Positions 54,147 to 63,781 of a stretch of DNA of 64,000 nucleotides are shown here, one piece after another. The stretch covers positions 1 through 64,000 of the forward strand of contig JABSOW010000010.1 in assembly GCA_013215465.1 (NCBI GenBank), written 5' to 3'. The notes under the pieces were generated by a model. The model was not told where the DNA came from, did no database searches, and saw only the letters and a program-made list of their open reading frames with translations. How positions within the stretch are numbered: the stretch's first letter is position 1; each line of letters begins with the position of its first letter. Made by a program: the position numbers and the translations under genes. The stretch is from Colwellia sp. (GTDB taxonomy: Bacteria; Pseudomonadota; Gammaproteobacteria; Enterobacterales; Alteromonadaceae).

Positions 54147-56123
54147 ATGTTTACCTCTACAATCGCTTTGCTTCGTCCATTTATACTATTTTCATTACTT
54201 TTCACTTTTATTCTTTTTGTTTCTAGGCTTGGCTTAGCACTTTGGAAAATCGATCGGTTTATCGACTTTGAAAGCGTTATTACTCTACTCTTTAATGGCA
54301 TGAGAATTGACTTAAGTGCGTTAGGTTACTTATTAATTTTACCTGGAATACTTCATCCTTGGTTAATGCTTTCGAAGTTTCAAGCCATATGGCTGAAGTT
54401 ATTACCCGTCGTATTTTTCTTGATTTTTATGAGCGTACTATTTTTTGAACTAGCAACGCCTGCTTTTATTATTGAATACGGTTTTAGACCAAACCGATTA
54501 TTTATCGAGTATTTGCCTTACCCTAATGAAGTAATAAAAATGCTGATAAATGGTCACCTAGCAACACTAGTTATCGTTTTTTCTCTTCTAATAACTACTG
54601 CCCTGTTTTCTTGGAAATTTATTCACGCGCTAGTTAACACTAAAAATAAAAAGCCAAATAAGCCTGTCTTTGTTGGTTCATCCGCTATCTCGTTTCTGGT
54701 TTTATTTTTAATGTTTTTCTTATGTGCTAGAGGAACACTGGGACATCGCCCCATTAATCCTGCATTCGTTTATTTTTCTACGGATCCATTAATCAACTCA
54801 TTAACGTTAAACTCTATTTATAGTGTTGCCCATGCTTTAAAACAGTTCGGTAATGAAAAGAATGCATCCAAGTTATATGGAAAAATGGCTACAGATAAAA
54901 TCATTAAAGTTGTTCGACAGGAAACAGGCTTAGCAACTGATTCATTTCAAAATAAAGAAAAGCCATCGATGGCATTACGACTTCCAACTTATCAAGGAAA
55001 ACCTAAAAACCTAGTTATTATATTAGAAGAGAGTTTAGGCGCTCAATTTGTTTCCTCTTTAGGGGGACTCCCTCTCACGCCTCAAATTGACAAACTCAAT
55101 AACGAAGGCTGGGCATTTAAAAAATTATACGCGACGGGGACACGCTCTGTGAGAGGCATTGAGGCAGTAATTACAGGTTTTACCCCCACTCCTGCGAGAT
55201 CTGTCGTGAAACTAGATAAATCTCAACGAGGTTTCTTCACAATAGCAAGCCTTCTAAAAGACAATAACTACACCACGCAATTCATTTATGGTGGTGAAAG
55301 CCACTTCGATAATATGAAAAGCTTTTTTTTAGGTAATGGCTTTACTGACATTATTGACTTCAATGATATAAAGAATCCTAACTTTGTTGCTTCATGGGGA
55401 GCGAGTGATGGTGACTTATTTAATCAAGCAAACAGTGAAATAACTAAATTACATGAAGCTGACAAACCCTTTTTTACCTTGATTTTTTCATCAAGCAATC
55501 ATGATCCCTTTGAAATTCCAGAAGGTATTGTAACGCCAATGGAATATACTCCAGAGCAATTAACGCAATATGATTCCAAAGAATTAATGCGTCATAAAGC
55601 CATTCAATATGCTGACTACGCTTTAGGAGAGTTTATCGACAAAGCAAAAAAACAACCATACTGGAAAGATACAGTGTTTCTTGTAGTTGCCGATCATGAT
55701 GCTAGAACAGGTGGCAAGAGTTTAGTGCCAATTCAAAGCTTTCATATTCCTGCTGTAATACTTAATTCAGGACACCCATCTATTTCTGACGAAAGAGTTG
55801 TCAGCCAAATCGATTTGGCACCTACATTATTATCTTTAATGGGAGTTACCAATCATTCACCAATGCTTGGTCGCGACCTTAACAACACTAATATTTCAGG
55901 ACGAGCCATGATGCAATACGCAGACAACTTTGCCTATATGAAAGATAACGAAGTCACGATACTCCAACCACAAAAAAAACCTCTTAATTTTTTTTATGAT
56001 TTCAAAGAAAAGAAGCTTACACCTAAAATAATTAACCCTAAATTATCTGAAATAGCTTTAGCACATGTTTTATGGGGAAGTTTGGCTTACGAGAAAGAAT
56101 GGTATTCTAGTAAAAGCAATTAA
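54147..56123 (+). CDS. LTA synthase-family (LtaS-like) phosphoglycerol/phosphoethanolamine transferase
   Basis: The 658-aa membrane protein has five N-terminal helices (to about 200) and a C-terminal sulfatase-fold domain. Metal and nucleophile motifs are VIILEESLGAQF, ATGTRSVRGIEAVITG (the Thr as nucleophile), and VVADHDARTGG. It resembles LtaS and OpgB-type enzymes, which transfer phosphoglycerol-type groups from phospholipids to polymers or glycans at the outer face of the inner membrane. In a Gram-negative cell the acceptor may be periplasmic glucan or LPS. It has PmrA-box-like sites upstream and sits in the same regulon as eptA and dgkA, which would recycle its diacylglycerol by-product too. 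Confidence 0.8.
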   Translation: MFTSTIALLRPFILFSLLFTFILFVSRLGLALWKIDRFIDFESVITLLFNGMRIDLSALGYLLILPGILHPWLMLSKFQAIWLKLLPVVFFLIFMSVLFFELATPAFIIEYGFRPNRLFIEYLPYPNEVIKMLINGHLATLVIVFSLLITTALFSWKFIHALVNTKNKKPNKPVFVGSSAISFLVLFLMFFLCARGTLGHRPINPAFVYFSTDPLINSLTLNSIYSVAHALKQFGNEKNASKLYGKMATDKIIKVVRQETGLATDSFQNKEKPSMALRLPTYQGKPKNLVIILEESLGAQFVSSLGGLPLTPQIDKLNNEGWAFKKLYATGTRSVRGIEAVITGFTPTPARSVVKLDKSQRGFFTIASLLKDNNYTTQFIYGGESHFDNMKSFFLGNGFTDIIDFNDIKNPNFVASWGASDGDLFNQANSEITKLHEADKPFFTLIFSSSNHDPFEIPEGIVTPMEYTPEQLTQYDSKELMRHKAIQYADYALGEFIDKAKKQPYWKDTVFLVVADHDARTGGKSLVPIQSFHIPAVILNSGHPSISDERVVSQIDLAPTLLSLMGVTNHSPMLGRDLNNTNISGRAMMQYADNFAYMKDNEVTILQPQKKPLNFFYDFKEKKLTPKIINPKLSEIALAHVLWGSLAYEKEWYSSKSN

Positions 56124-57248
56124 GTACTACGAGGCAGTATTTAGCTTTTAAAACAAAGTCTGAAATGTTTGTTCATTGCGAATAAAATGATCATGTTCTA
56201 TAAGGTGTGCCCCAATAGCGAGACAGAGCAAGAGATGGTTTTATGATGCCTATAGGCCATGGTTCATCGAGCGACAAGTGATCCGCCACTGCTGCCATAA
56301 ATTAGATAATAAGTTTTTTATAAATTCAATCTTCAAACTTGAAAAAGCAATACTCAAATTTGATTGAAAACTCCGAAAGCGGACATTCGCTTTAAATGAT
56401 TTTTGTGTACTAAAAATGTAATGGTTCTATCTCACCGTCACAAAGGAGCACAAAGCGAAATAGAATTTATCTAGTATATTTTTCCCAACATAAGTCTAAA
56501 TTGCATATTTTAGCTTAACTGTGTACCTAGGTTAGTCTCAATACTAAAAATAGTCACAATTAGGCAGGAAATATGGCTATTTAGCCCATAATTTAAATAG
56601 ACAGATAGAATTATCAATGAACATCCTTTGAATAAAGTATCATTGATAAGCTATCAGCAGCCTCTTTATTATGTAAATCAATTGAGGTGACAACTATCCT
56701 GACATCTAACTCTTATACACAAATAAATTAGGCTAAGATTGAACTTTACGTTGTGCGGTTGATCGTAACTAATTAAGATATCTCTCTTCGCGTAGCGAAT
56801 TTCGCCTCAACGAAACCCTTGAGGCGCGGTTATTTATTAGAAGCTATAAAAATACGCATATTCTAAAGTATTAACTAACTAACGAAAATATTCTGGCTAT
56901 TGTTATTAATAATATATGATTTTAAAGAATGATTCAGGACGTATAAACATAATGTCTTAGTTTGATAATTACTGTTTCTCACATCTGTTAATATAAATAT
57001 TATTGGTAATAACACAAGTGTATCAATATCTTATATTTATTATTTAGATGTTATTAGTATTGTAAATGTCTATTATTGAATATAATCATCGAAAGTTGTT
57101 GAAAGAAATTTTAAGGTAATATTCTTATTTCTCATACTACAAGTGAGTTTTTGTCGTTTGTGATTTTTACGATTCAGACGTACTGTTTTTGCACACATAA
57201 AAACTATAAAGCTATAAAACATGTTACAACAAGATAAGAGAGAATGTG
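56124..57248. other. 1.1-kb intergenic region with two hairpins
   Basis: No gene is supported here. Near 56787-56799 is TTCGC-GTA-GCGAA, directly followed by CGCCTCAA (56803-56810) pairing with TTGAGGCG (56819-56826). The tandem hairpins stand out in very AT-rich sequence and could be a small RNA or a terminator for something lost. The rest of the region (promoter of the TonB receptor gene at its right end) shows nothing distinctive. Confidence 0.4.
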
Positions 57249-59762
57249 ATGCATAAAAACAACCGTTATATAACTAGTATAAGTAAAACTTCACTTGCAG
57301 TGGCTTCTGCATTGGGATTATTTATAAGTCCATTAGCAAGTGCTCAGGAAGAAGCAAGTAGTAACGAAGTAAAAAAAGAAAGAGAAGTTGAAGTGATTAT
57401 GGTCACTTCACGTAAACGTGGTAATGAATCAATTCAAGATATTGGTGGTAGTATTCAAGCCGTTACTGGTGAGGCATTAGCCTCTAAAGCTGCGTTAGGT
57501 TTTGATGATTATATGCGTTCTGTCCCAGGGCTAAGTGCAAATAACTCTGGCAGTGGCCAAACACAAATTACTATACGTGGCGCAGCATCAACCCGTTTAA
57601 ATCATGCAAACCCTAATGTTCCTGCTACAGCCAGTATTTATTTTGATGAAACCAATGTAACCACTTCAGGTTTTAACCCTGATGGCAGTTTAATCGATGT
57701 TTCTCGCGTTGAAGTTTTGCGAGGTCCACAAGGTACACTGTTTGGTGCGAGCTCAATGACGGGAGCAATTCGCATTATTTTTAATGAACCCAATTTAGAT
57801 GAAACTGTTGTAAAAGGACGTTTTTCAACTTATTCCACCAAAGGTGGTAGTTTGAGTACTAATGGCGATTTAACGTTAAATCTGCCAATTACTGACAACT
57901 TTGCTGTTAGAGCAAGTGGCTACAGCGCTTATAAAGGCGGGTATATTGATAATGTTTATCCAGCCACAGGTATTGATGAAGATATTAATGACGATAGTAT
58001 ACAAGGTGGCAGATTTAAAGCGTTATGGGAAGTCAATGATAGCTTAACTTTACGTGGCTCAGTGTCATATCAAGAAACGCATTCTAATGGTAGACCAGAT
58101 GAACAGCAAATTGATGATCCAAATGCAGGTATAGGTTTGCAATCTGTTGATAGGGGTCTGAGTAATAGTAGTCTTTTATTGCCTGGTGAATCAATAGAGC
58201 AATTTAACGTAACAGAAGAGTTACAAGTATCAAAAATTGTTGCTGAAACGTTTGACGACAAATATATGTTAACCACATTTCAGTTTGAACAAGAATTTGA
58301 TAATTTAAATTTGACGGGTATCACCTCATATTTTGATCGAGAGTTTGAAAATACATTAGATGATACCTACCGAACACGTGATTGGATTAATGTTGGTAAT
58401 GAAAGTTGGTTTGGTCAAGGAGTTGGATTAATTAATGTTGGTAGTGATCCAACAGATACTGACCAAGCTGTACCAGTAAATTCTTCTCCATTTAATAACG
58501 ATACTAAACAAGAGCGTTTTTCACAAGAATTACGTCTATCGTCAGACTTTGACGGTAGCTTTAACTTTATTGTCGGTATTTACTATGAAGATGATAGTAG
58601 GTCTTTTGAACAAAACATTATCGTTCCTGGATTAGATGCATGGGTAAGCGAAATTGCAGGTCCTGCATTCTTTGGCTCAGACGATCCGTTTATCTATGGG
58701 CAATCGCTGGCGAATAACTGGTTTGAAGGTAGATATAAATTCGACACAAAACAGTTATCTTTATTTGGCGAAGCATCGTTCGAATTTGGTGATTTAGAAT
58801 TAATATTAGGTGGTCGTTATTACGATTACACACAAGATGCTGATATTTTGTTTGCAGGCTATATTGAATTTGCCGTAGGTGGTGATAGATTAGTTGATAC
58901 TATAGAGGAATCGGGGTTTAGTCCAAAGATTGAGTTGGTCTATAAAGCAACAGAGGATTTAACGTTATACTCCAGTGTTTCCGAAGGGTTTCGTTTAGGC
59001 AGTGTTCAGCAATTTATCAGTCCTAGTTGTGAAGGTGATTTACGAGGTATAGGAGCTTTAGGTGCTGATCAGGGAGTTGAAGATATTCCAACCACTATCG
59101 ACAGCGATACGTTGATAAATTATGAAGTGGGCTTTAAATCGACTTTTAATGAGGGTAGTACACGTGTAAATGTTGCTGCTTATCAAATAGACTGGAGTGA
59201 TGCTCGTTCTCAAGTATTTCTTGGTTGCGGCTGGATCTTAGAAGGAAACTTCTTTGATATTGAGAGCAAAGGACTAGAGTTAAATGCTGATACCGTTGTG
59301 ACTGATGATTTAGAGGTTTCACTAAATGTTGGTTGGAATAATGCCGAAATTGCCTCTGTTAAATCAGGTGCAGAGGCGTTAGGTTCAGTTGGAGATCCAA
59401 CACCAATGGCACCTGAGTGGAATGTCAGTGTAGGCTTTGATTATTACATTGAGAATGTATTTAAAGACTATTCAGGGTTTATTCGTGGTGATGCCTCTTA
59501 TACCAGTGAACAATATTCAAGTTTAGGTTCGGGTCTTGAAGCCGCAACTTTAGGTAAAGTTTCGCGGATTGAAATCCCAAGTAGTACTGTTGTTAACTTA
59601 TTTACAGGTATTAGCCAAGAAAATTGGGAACTTAGCTTCTTTATACGTAACCTAACGGATGAGCGTGTTATTACGGGTGTTGATGTTGATAAACGAAGCC
59701 CTGCGGTATTTTCTCGCGCAAGACCTCGTAATATAGGTGTGTCGTTGAAATTTGAATTTTAA
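57249..59762 (+). CDS. TonB-dependent outer-membrane receptor
   Basis: The 837-aa receptor starts at the ATG at 57249 (AGAGAG ahead). It has a signal peptide to SAQ (about residue 34), a TonB-box-like segment (EVIMVTSRKR), a plug domain (IQDIGGSIQAVTGEAL, VEVLRGPQGTLFGASSMTGAIR) and a barrel ending in SLKFEF. TonB and proton motive force drive uptake of its substrate, which sequence alone does not give. Its position before a dehydrogenase operon suggests an organic substrate rather than iron. A good terminator follows. Confidence 0.9.
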   Translation: MHKNNRYITSISKTSLAVASALGLFISPLASAQEEASSNEVKKEREVEVIMVTSRKRGNESIQDIGGSIQAVTGEALASKAALGFDDYMRSVPGLSANNSGSGQTQITIRGAASTRLNHANPNVPATASIYFDETNVTTSGFNPDGSLIDVSRVEVLRGPQGTLFGASSMTGAIRIIFNEPNLDETVVKGRFSTYSTKGGSLSTNGDLTLNLPITDNFAVRASGYSAYKGGYIDNVYPATGIDEDINDDSIQGGRFKALWEVNDSLTLRGSVSYQETHSNGRPDEQQIDDPNAGIGLQSVDRGLSNSSLLLPGESIEQFNVTEELQVSKIVAETFDDKYMLTTFQFEQEFDNLNLTGITSYFDREFENTLDDTYRTRDWINVGNESWFGQGVGLINVGSDPTDTDQAVPVNSSPFNNDTKQERFSQELRLSSDFDGSFNFIVGIYYEDDSRSFEQNIIVPGLDAWVSEIAGPAFFGSDDPFIYGQSLANNWFEGRYKFDTKQLSLFGEASFEFGDLELILGGRYYDYTQDADILFAGYIEFAVGGDRLVDTIEESGFSPKIELVYKATEDLTLYSSVSEGFRLGSVQQFISPSCEGDLRGIGALGADQGVEDIPTTIDSDTLINYEVGFKSTFNEGSTRVNVAAYQIDWSDARSQVFLGCGWILEGNFFDIESKGLELNADTVVTDDLEVSLNVGWNNAEIASVKSGAEALGSVGDPTPMAPEWNVSVGFDYYIENVFKDYSGFIRGDASYTSEQYSSLGSGLEAATLGKVSRIEIPSSTVVNLFTGISQENWELSFFIRNLTDERVITGVDVDKRSPAVFSRARPRNIGVSLKFEF

Positions 59763-59845
59763 TGAGCTGTCTTATTTCGTAAATAAAAGCGATAGTAATG
59801 ACAATAGCGAGACAGAATAGTTAACCTTATTCGAAACAGCTTAAG

Positions 59846-59880
59846 ATCCGATATCAATAATATTGATATCGGATTTTTAA
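59846..59880 (+). terminator. Rho-independent terminator after the TonB receptor gene
   Basis: ATCCGATATCAAT (59846-59858) pairs perfectly over 13 bases with 59862-59874 around the loop AAT, then TTTTAA. Confidence 0.85.
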
Positions 59881-59895
59881 TTATGAAGTTAATTA

Positions 59896-60807
59896 TTATA
59901 TGGTGGGTTCTGGATTAGAAAGGATTATTTCTTGTTTCAGCCATTGCCTTAAAATGGCGATATTAGCATGCTCAGATTGACCGGTACGATTGACCAACCA
60001 ATAAGATTGTGTGCCCACCAATTCTGTTTCCATTAACTGTACTAGGTAACCAGATGCTAATTCATGGGTGATCATGTTTTTATCTGCCATAGTAACCCCC
60101 AGATTAAACATAGCAGATCTCACGGCAAGGTTAAGCGTATCAAACTCGATACTATGACTATTAGATATATTATCTATATTGGCTGCCATTAACCAATGCT
60201 TCCAAGTTTGAAAACGTTTTTTATCTTTTAATACATATAAAATAGTCGTGTCATTTAAGCTATGTTTTAAGCTAGGGTTTGATGAAAGTAATGTCGGTGA
60301 ACATACTGGGATATGGCATTCCTGTAATAACATTTCAGATTCTAAATCATCCCATTGCCCATCTCCAAAGCGAATAGCACAATGCAGTTCACTGCTGCTT
60401 GATAACGTATCATGGCTTTTAGTGGTAATGGTTAAGTCTAAGTCAGGATATTGTTGTTTTAATTTACTTAAACGTGGGATAAGCCATCTATGAGCAAAAG
60501 TTGGTGGAACATTAATGGTAAGTTTATTCAAAGTCTGCTGCTCTCTAATGCCACGTAATACAAAATCAATTTGATCGAATGATTGACGTAACACGGGTAA
60601 TAATATTCGACCCGCTTCAGTTAATATTAACTGGTGATGTTTTCGTTCTAATAGTTGCTTGCCTAATAAATCTTCTAATAACTTTACTTGTCTACTAACG
60701 GCACTTTGAGTCACATTTAATTGTTCACCTGCTTGAGTAAAACTACCAGTTTGACCTGCTGATTCGAATGCTTTTAAAGAATTAAGTGGCGGTAATTTAC
60801 GTTTCAT
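59896..60807 (-). CDS. LysR-family transcriptional regulator, GcvA-like
   Basis: The 303-aa protein has the LysR winged-helix N-terminus (LNSLKAFESAGQTGSFTQAGEQLNVTQSAVSRQVKLLE, residues 8-45) and a C-terminal effector-binding domain. The opening PPLNSLKAFE is typical of the GcvA subgroup. It is divergent from the aldehyde dehydrogenase gene across 224 bases and so probably controls that operon, and perhaps the receptor gene. Confidence 0.85.
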   Translation of the reverse strand: MKRKLPPLNSLKAFESAGQTGSFTQAGEQLNVTQSAVSRQVKLLEDLLGKQLLERKHHQLILTEAGRILLPVLRQSFDQIDFVLRGIREQQTLNKLTINVPPTFAHRWLIPRLSKLKQQYPDLDLTITTKSHDTLSSSSELHCAIRFGDGQWDDLESEMLLQECHIPVCSPTLLSSNPSLKHSLNDTTILYVLKDKKRFQTWKHWLMAANIDNISNSHSIEFDTLNLAVRSAMFNLGVTMADKNMITHELASGYLVQLMETELVGTQSYWLVNRTGQSEHANIAILRQWLKQEIILSNPEPTI

Positions 60808-61031
60808 AGCTCATGTTTTTTCATGTTGAATAATACCTACACCATGCCTTTTTTGACTGCTTAGTGCAACTTGGGGAGGTTATTTTACTAAAAATACTGA
60901 GCTACGTTTGATAATACTGCTCAACGATGCGTTTTTCTCACGCTTTGTGTGCTTTAAAATCATTTGTCCCAGTTAAATCCATCCACTAATCTAACAACAT
61001 TACAATTTTACAACAAGATGGCTTTAATATT
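60808..61031. promoter_or_regulatory. Divergent promoter region of LysR regulator and dehydrogenase operon
   Basis: This 224-base gap must hold both promoters and the LysR site. I see T-N11-A candidates but none strong enough to single out. Confidence 0.4.
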
Positions 61032-62528
61032 ATGAGTGGTTTAAATTTTAAACAGTGGCAGCAACGTGCATCCGAACTAGTACTACCTAACCAAGCCTTT
61101 ATTAACGGAAAACATTGTCCGGCAATAAGTGGTGAAACATTTACCCGAATTAACCCTGCTACGGGTCAATATCTTGTTGATATTGCAAGTTGTGATGTTG
61201 ATGACGTTAATATTGCTGTTGCAGCAGCAAGAGCCAGTTTTGAAAGTGGTATTTGGTCGAGTAAGACACCACAAGAACGTAAAGCCATCATGTTAAAATG
61301 GTCTGTATTAATTAAAGATAATCTACAAGAAATCGCCTTGTTAGAAACGCTGGATACTGGCAAGCCTATTGCTGAGACTATGCGCGTAGATGTGTCTGCC
61401 TGTGCTGATTCCATTGCATGGTATGCAGAAGCTGTTGATAAAATTTATGACCAAGTAGCCCCTAACGGTGAAAATGCGCTGGTAACCATTAGTCGTGAGC
61501 CTATTGGCGTGGTTGGTGTGGTGGTTCCATGGAATTATCCCCTTATTATTGCGTCATGGAAATTAGGCCCAGCCATTGCCGCAGGAAACTCTGTTGTGAT
61601 AAAACCGGCTGAGCAATCTACTATGGGCATGTTAAAAATTGCTGAATTAGCCTTTCAAGCAGGTTTACCTGCAGGTGTTTTAAATGTTATTACCGGGTTA
61701 GGACAAACAGCTGGAAAAGCAATAGGTTTACACAATGATATTGATGCCGTTGCGTTTACTGGGTCAACAGAAGTAGGTAAGCTGTTTTTAAAATATTCAG
61801 CTGAGTCAAATATGAAGCTTATTGGCTTAGAATGTGGTGGTAAAAGCCCACATATTGTCACCAAAAACTGTAAAGATTTAGATCAAGCCGCAATGTATGT
61901 TGCCTATGGTATATGGTACAACCAAGGTGAAACATGTAATGCTGGCTCTCGCTTGATTGTCGATCGAGAAATTAAAGCTGAACTATTGAAGAAGGTCATC
62001 GAATGGTCGCATAAATTGCAGCCGGGCGATCCTCTAGACCCAAATACCACTATGGGGGCCTTAATTGGTCAGCAACACATGGAAATGGTATTAGGTTATG
62101 TCAATAAAGGCGTTAGTGAAGGTGCCAGTATTTTAATTGGTGGTCATGCTGCTCGTCAAGAAAGTGGTGGTTATTATGTACCACCAACTATTTTAGATAA
62201 TGTAACCAATGATATGGTTGTGGCTCAAGAAGAAATATTTGGACCGGTATTAGTGGTTATTAATTGTGATGGATTAGATGATGCCATTACCATCGCTAAT
62301 GATAGCCAATATGGTTTAGCCGCCGCAGTATGGACAGACAAACTCAATGAAGGTCACAAAGCCGCTAAAAGATTACGGGCGGGTACTGTTTGGGTGAACT
62401 GTTTTGACTTAACGTCTATCAATGCACCTTTTGGCGGTTACAAACAATCAGGTATGGGACGTGATAAATCACTTCATGCATTTGATAAATATACTGAACT
62501 TAAAACCACATGGATTGACTTGAGTTAA
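61032..62528 (+). CDS. NAD(P)-dependent aldehyde dehydrogenase, PuuC-like
   Basis: The 498-aa enzyme oxidises an aldehyde to its acid. It has the cofactor motif VVPWNYPLIIASWKLGPAIAAGNSV and FTGSTEVGK, the catalytic Glu in LECGGKSPH (about 266) and Cys in NQGETCNAGSRL (about 301). The ending SGMGRDKSLHAFDKYTELKTTWI is very close to PuuC, which oxidises gamma-glutamyl-gamma-aminobutyraldehyde; other puu genes are not present, so the substrate may differ. First gene of an operon with an alcohol dehydrogenase gene four bases on. Confidence 0.85.
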   Translation: MSGLNFKQWQQRASELVLPNQAFINGKHCPAISGETFTRINPATGQYLVDIASCDVDDVNIAVAAARASFESGIWSSKTPQERKAIMLKWSVLIKDNLQEIALLETLDTGKPIAETMRVDVSACADSIAWYAEAVDKIYDQVAPNGENALVTISREPIGVVGVVVPWNYPLIIASWKLGPAIAAGNSVVIKPAEQSTMGMLKIAELAFQAGLPAGVLNVITGLGQTAGKAIGLHNDIDAVAFTGSTEVGKLFLKYSAESNMKLIGLECGGKSPHIVTKNCKDLDQAAMYVAYGIWYNQGETCNAGSRLIVDREIKAELLKKVIEWSHKLQPGDPLDPNTTMGALIGQQHMEMVLGYVNKGVSEGASILIGGHAARQESGGYYVPPTILDNVTNDMVVAQEEIFGPVLVVINCDGLDDAITIANDSQYGLAAAVWTDKLNEGHKAAKRLRAGTVWVNCFDLTSINAPFGGYKQSGMGRDKSLHAFDKYTELKTTWIDLS

Positions 62529-62532
62529 TATT

Positions 62533-63684
62533 ATGACAATGATAAACATAGCAAAAGTACCCCCAGTAATCTTGGGTGATGGCGTATTATCACAATTGCC
62601 GACACAAATAGCACAATGGTCAGCAAAAAGTGTATTACTTGTTTCAGATGAAGGATTAGTGTCAACAGGTTTAGTTGAAAAAGTTCGGCTACTAATCGTA
62701 GAACATCTGCCTGTAGAAGTCTTTATAGCACCGGCAGGTGAGCCTCATGTCAATACGGTCGATGAAGGTGCAGTCAAAATAAGGCAGATGAATACACCTT
62801 TGGTTGTTGGGTTAGGTGGTGGAACAGCGTTAGATATTGCTAAATTAATAGCAGGACTGGCTGTTTCAGATAAACCCATCAAACACTATTTATTGTGTGC
62901 AAACCCTTGGCAAGGAAGTGTGCCTAAAATTATGATCCCAACCACTTCAGGGACAGGTGCAGAAGTTACACGAACGTGTGTTTTATCTGACATAAATAAT
63001 AATAAATCTTGGGCTTGGGGTGATGAGTTATCACCTGAGTTAGTCATGTTAGACCCACAAGCCAGTAAGTCATTACCCGTGATGATAACGGCTGCAACAG
63101 GTTTAGATGCTTTAGTTCATGCTATGGAAGCTGCTACTAGCCAATCCAATAATGTCATCAGCTCAGCTAATGCATTACAGGCAATTAAACTTGTTAATCA
63201 AAATTTGAAAGCGTGTGTCGTTACGCCTCTAGACTTAGAGGCAAGACTAAATATGCAACAAGCCGCTTATTTAGCCGGTATTGCTATAGATAATTGCGGT
63301 ACAGGTATGGCACATAACATTGGTCATGCGCTGGGCTCTTTATATCACATTCCACACGGTATTGCGGTAACCGTAGGTTTAGTGGCAAGCTTGCCTTGGA
63401 GTTTAGCCACCCAAATGGATGCATATAATGATGTTGCAGAGTCTTTACATTGTAAAGCGAACGAATTACCTGAAGTGTTAAAGAAGCTGCTGATTGACGT
63501 AAATTTTAGTCAATGTTTAGAGCGTTACCAAAGCATTGATATCGACTTTGAAAAGTTAAGTATTTGTATGCAAAGCACTGAAAATATTCCTATGGCGAAT
63601 AACAATAGTCGCGTGCCGAAAGAAAGTGATTGGTTAATGCTAGCTCAAGAAACTAAAGCGGCTTTCAACGCGTTATCATCATAA
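62533..63684 (+). CDS. Iron-type (group III) alcohol dehydrogenase
   Basis: The 383-aa enzyme has the NAD-binding GGGTALDIAK and PTTSGTGAEVT motifs. Its metal-binding region, HAMEAATSQ and HNIGHALGSLYHIPHG, supplies the His ligands. It interconverts an alcohol and an aldehyde, presumably making the substrate of the preceding aldehyde dehydrogenase. The gene starts four bases after that stop. Confidence 0.85.
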   Translation: MTMINIAKVPPVILGDGVLSQLPTQIAQWSAKSVLLVSDEGLVSTGLVEKVRLLIVEHLPVEVFIAPAGEPHVNTVDEGAVKIRQMNTPLVVGLGGGTALDIAKLIAGLAVSDKPIKHYLLCANPWQGSVPKIMIPTTSGTGAEVTRTCVLSDINNNKSWAWGDELSPELVMLDPQASKSLPVMITAATGLDALVHAMEAATSQSNNVISSANALQAIKLVNQNLKACVVTPLDLEARLNMQQAAYLAGIAIDNCGTGMAHNIGHALGSLYHIPHGIAVTVGLVASLPWSLATQMDAYNDVAESLHCKANELPEVLKKLLIDVNFSQCLERYQSIDIDFEKLSICMQSTENIPMANNNSRVPKESDWLMLAQETKAAFNALSS

Positions 63685-63781
63685 TTAGTGTGTGATAACA
63701 AAATCCCCATTCACATGTAGATCCCGATAAATCGTTAGCAAACGGTTATTAATAAAGGGCCCTCTGACAGAGTTATAACAT

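Noticed and set aside
59896-63684. Putrescine (puu) degradation operon
   Set aside because: Only the aldehyde dehydrogenase resembles PuuC; no puuA, puuB or puuD gene is present in the window.
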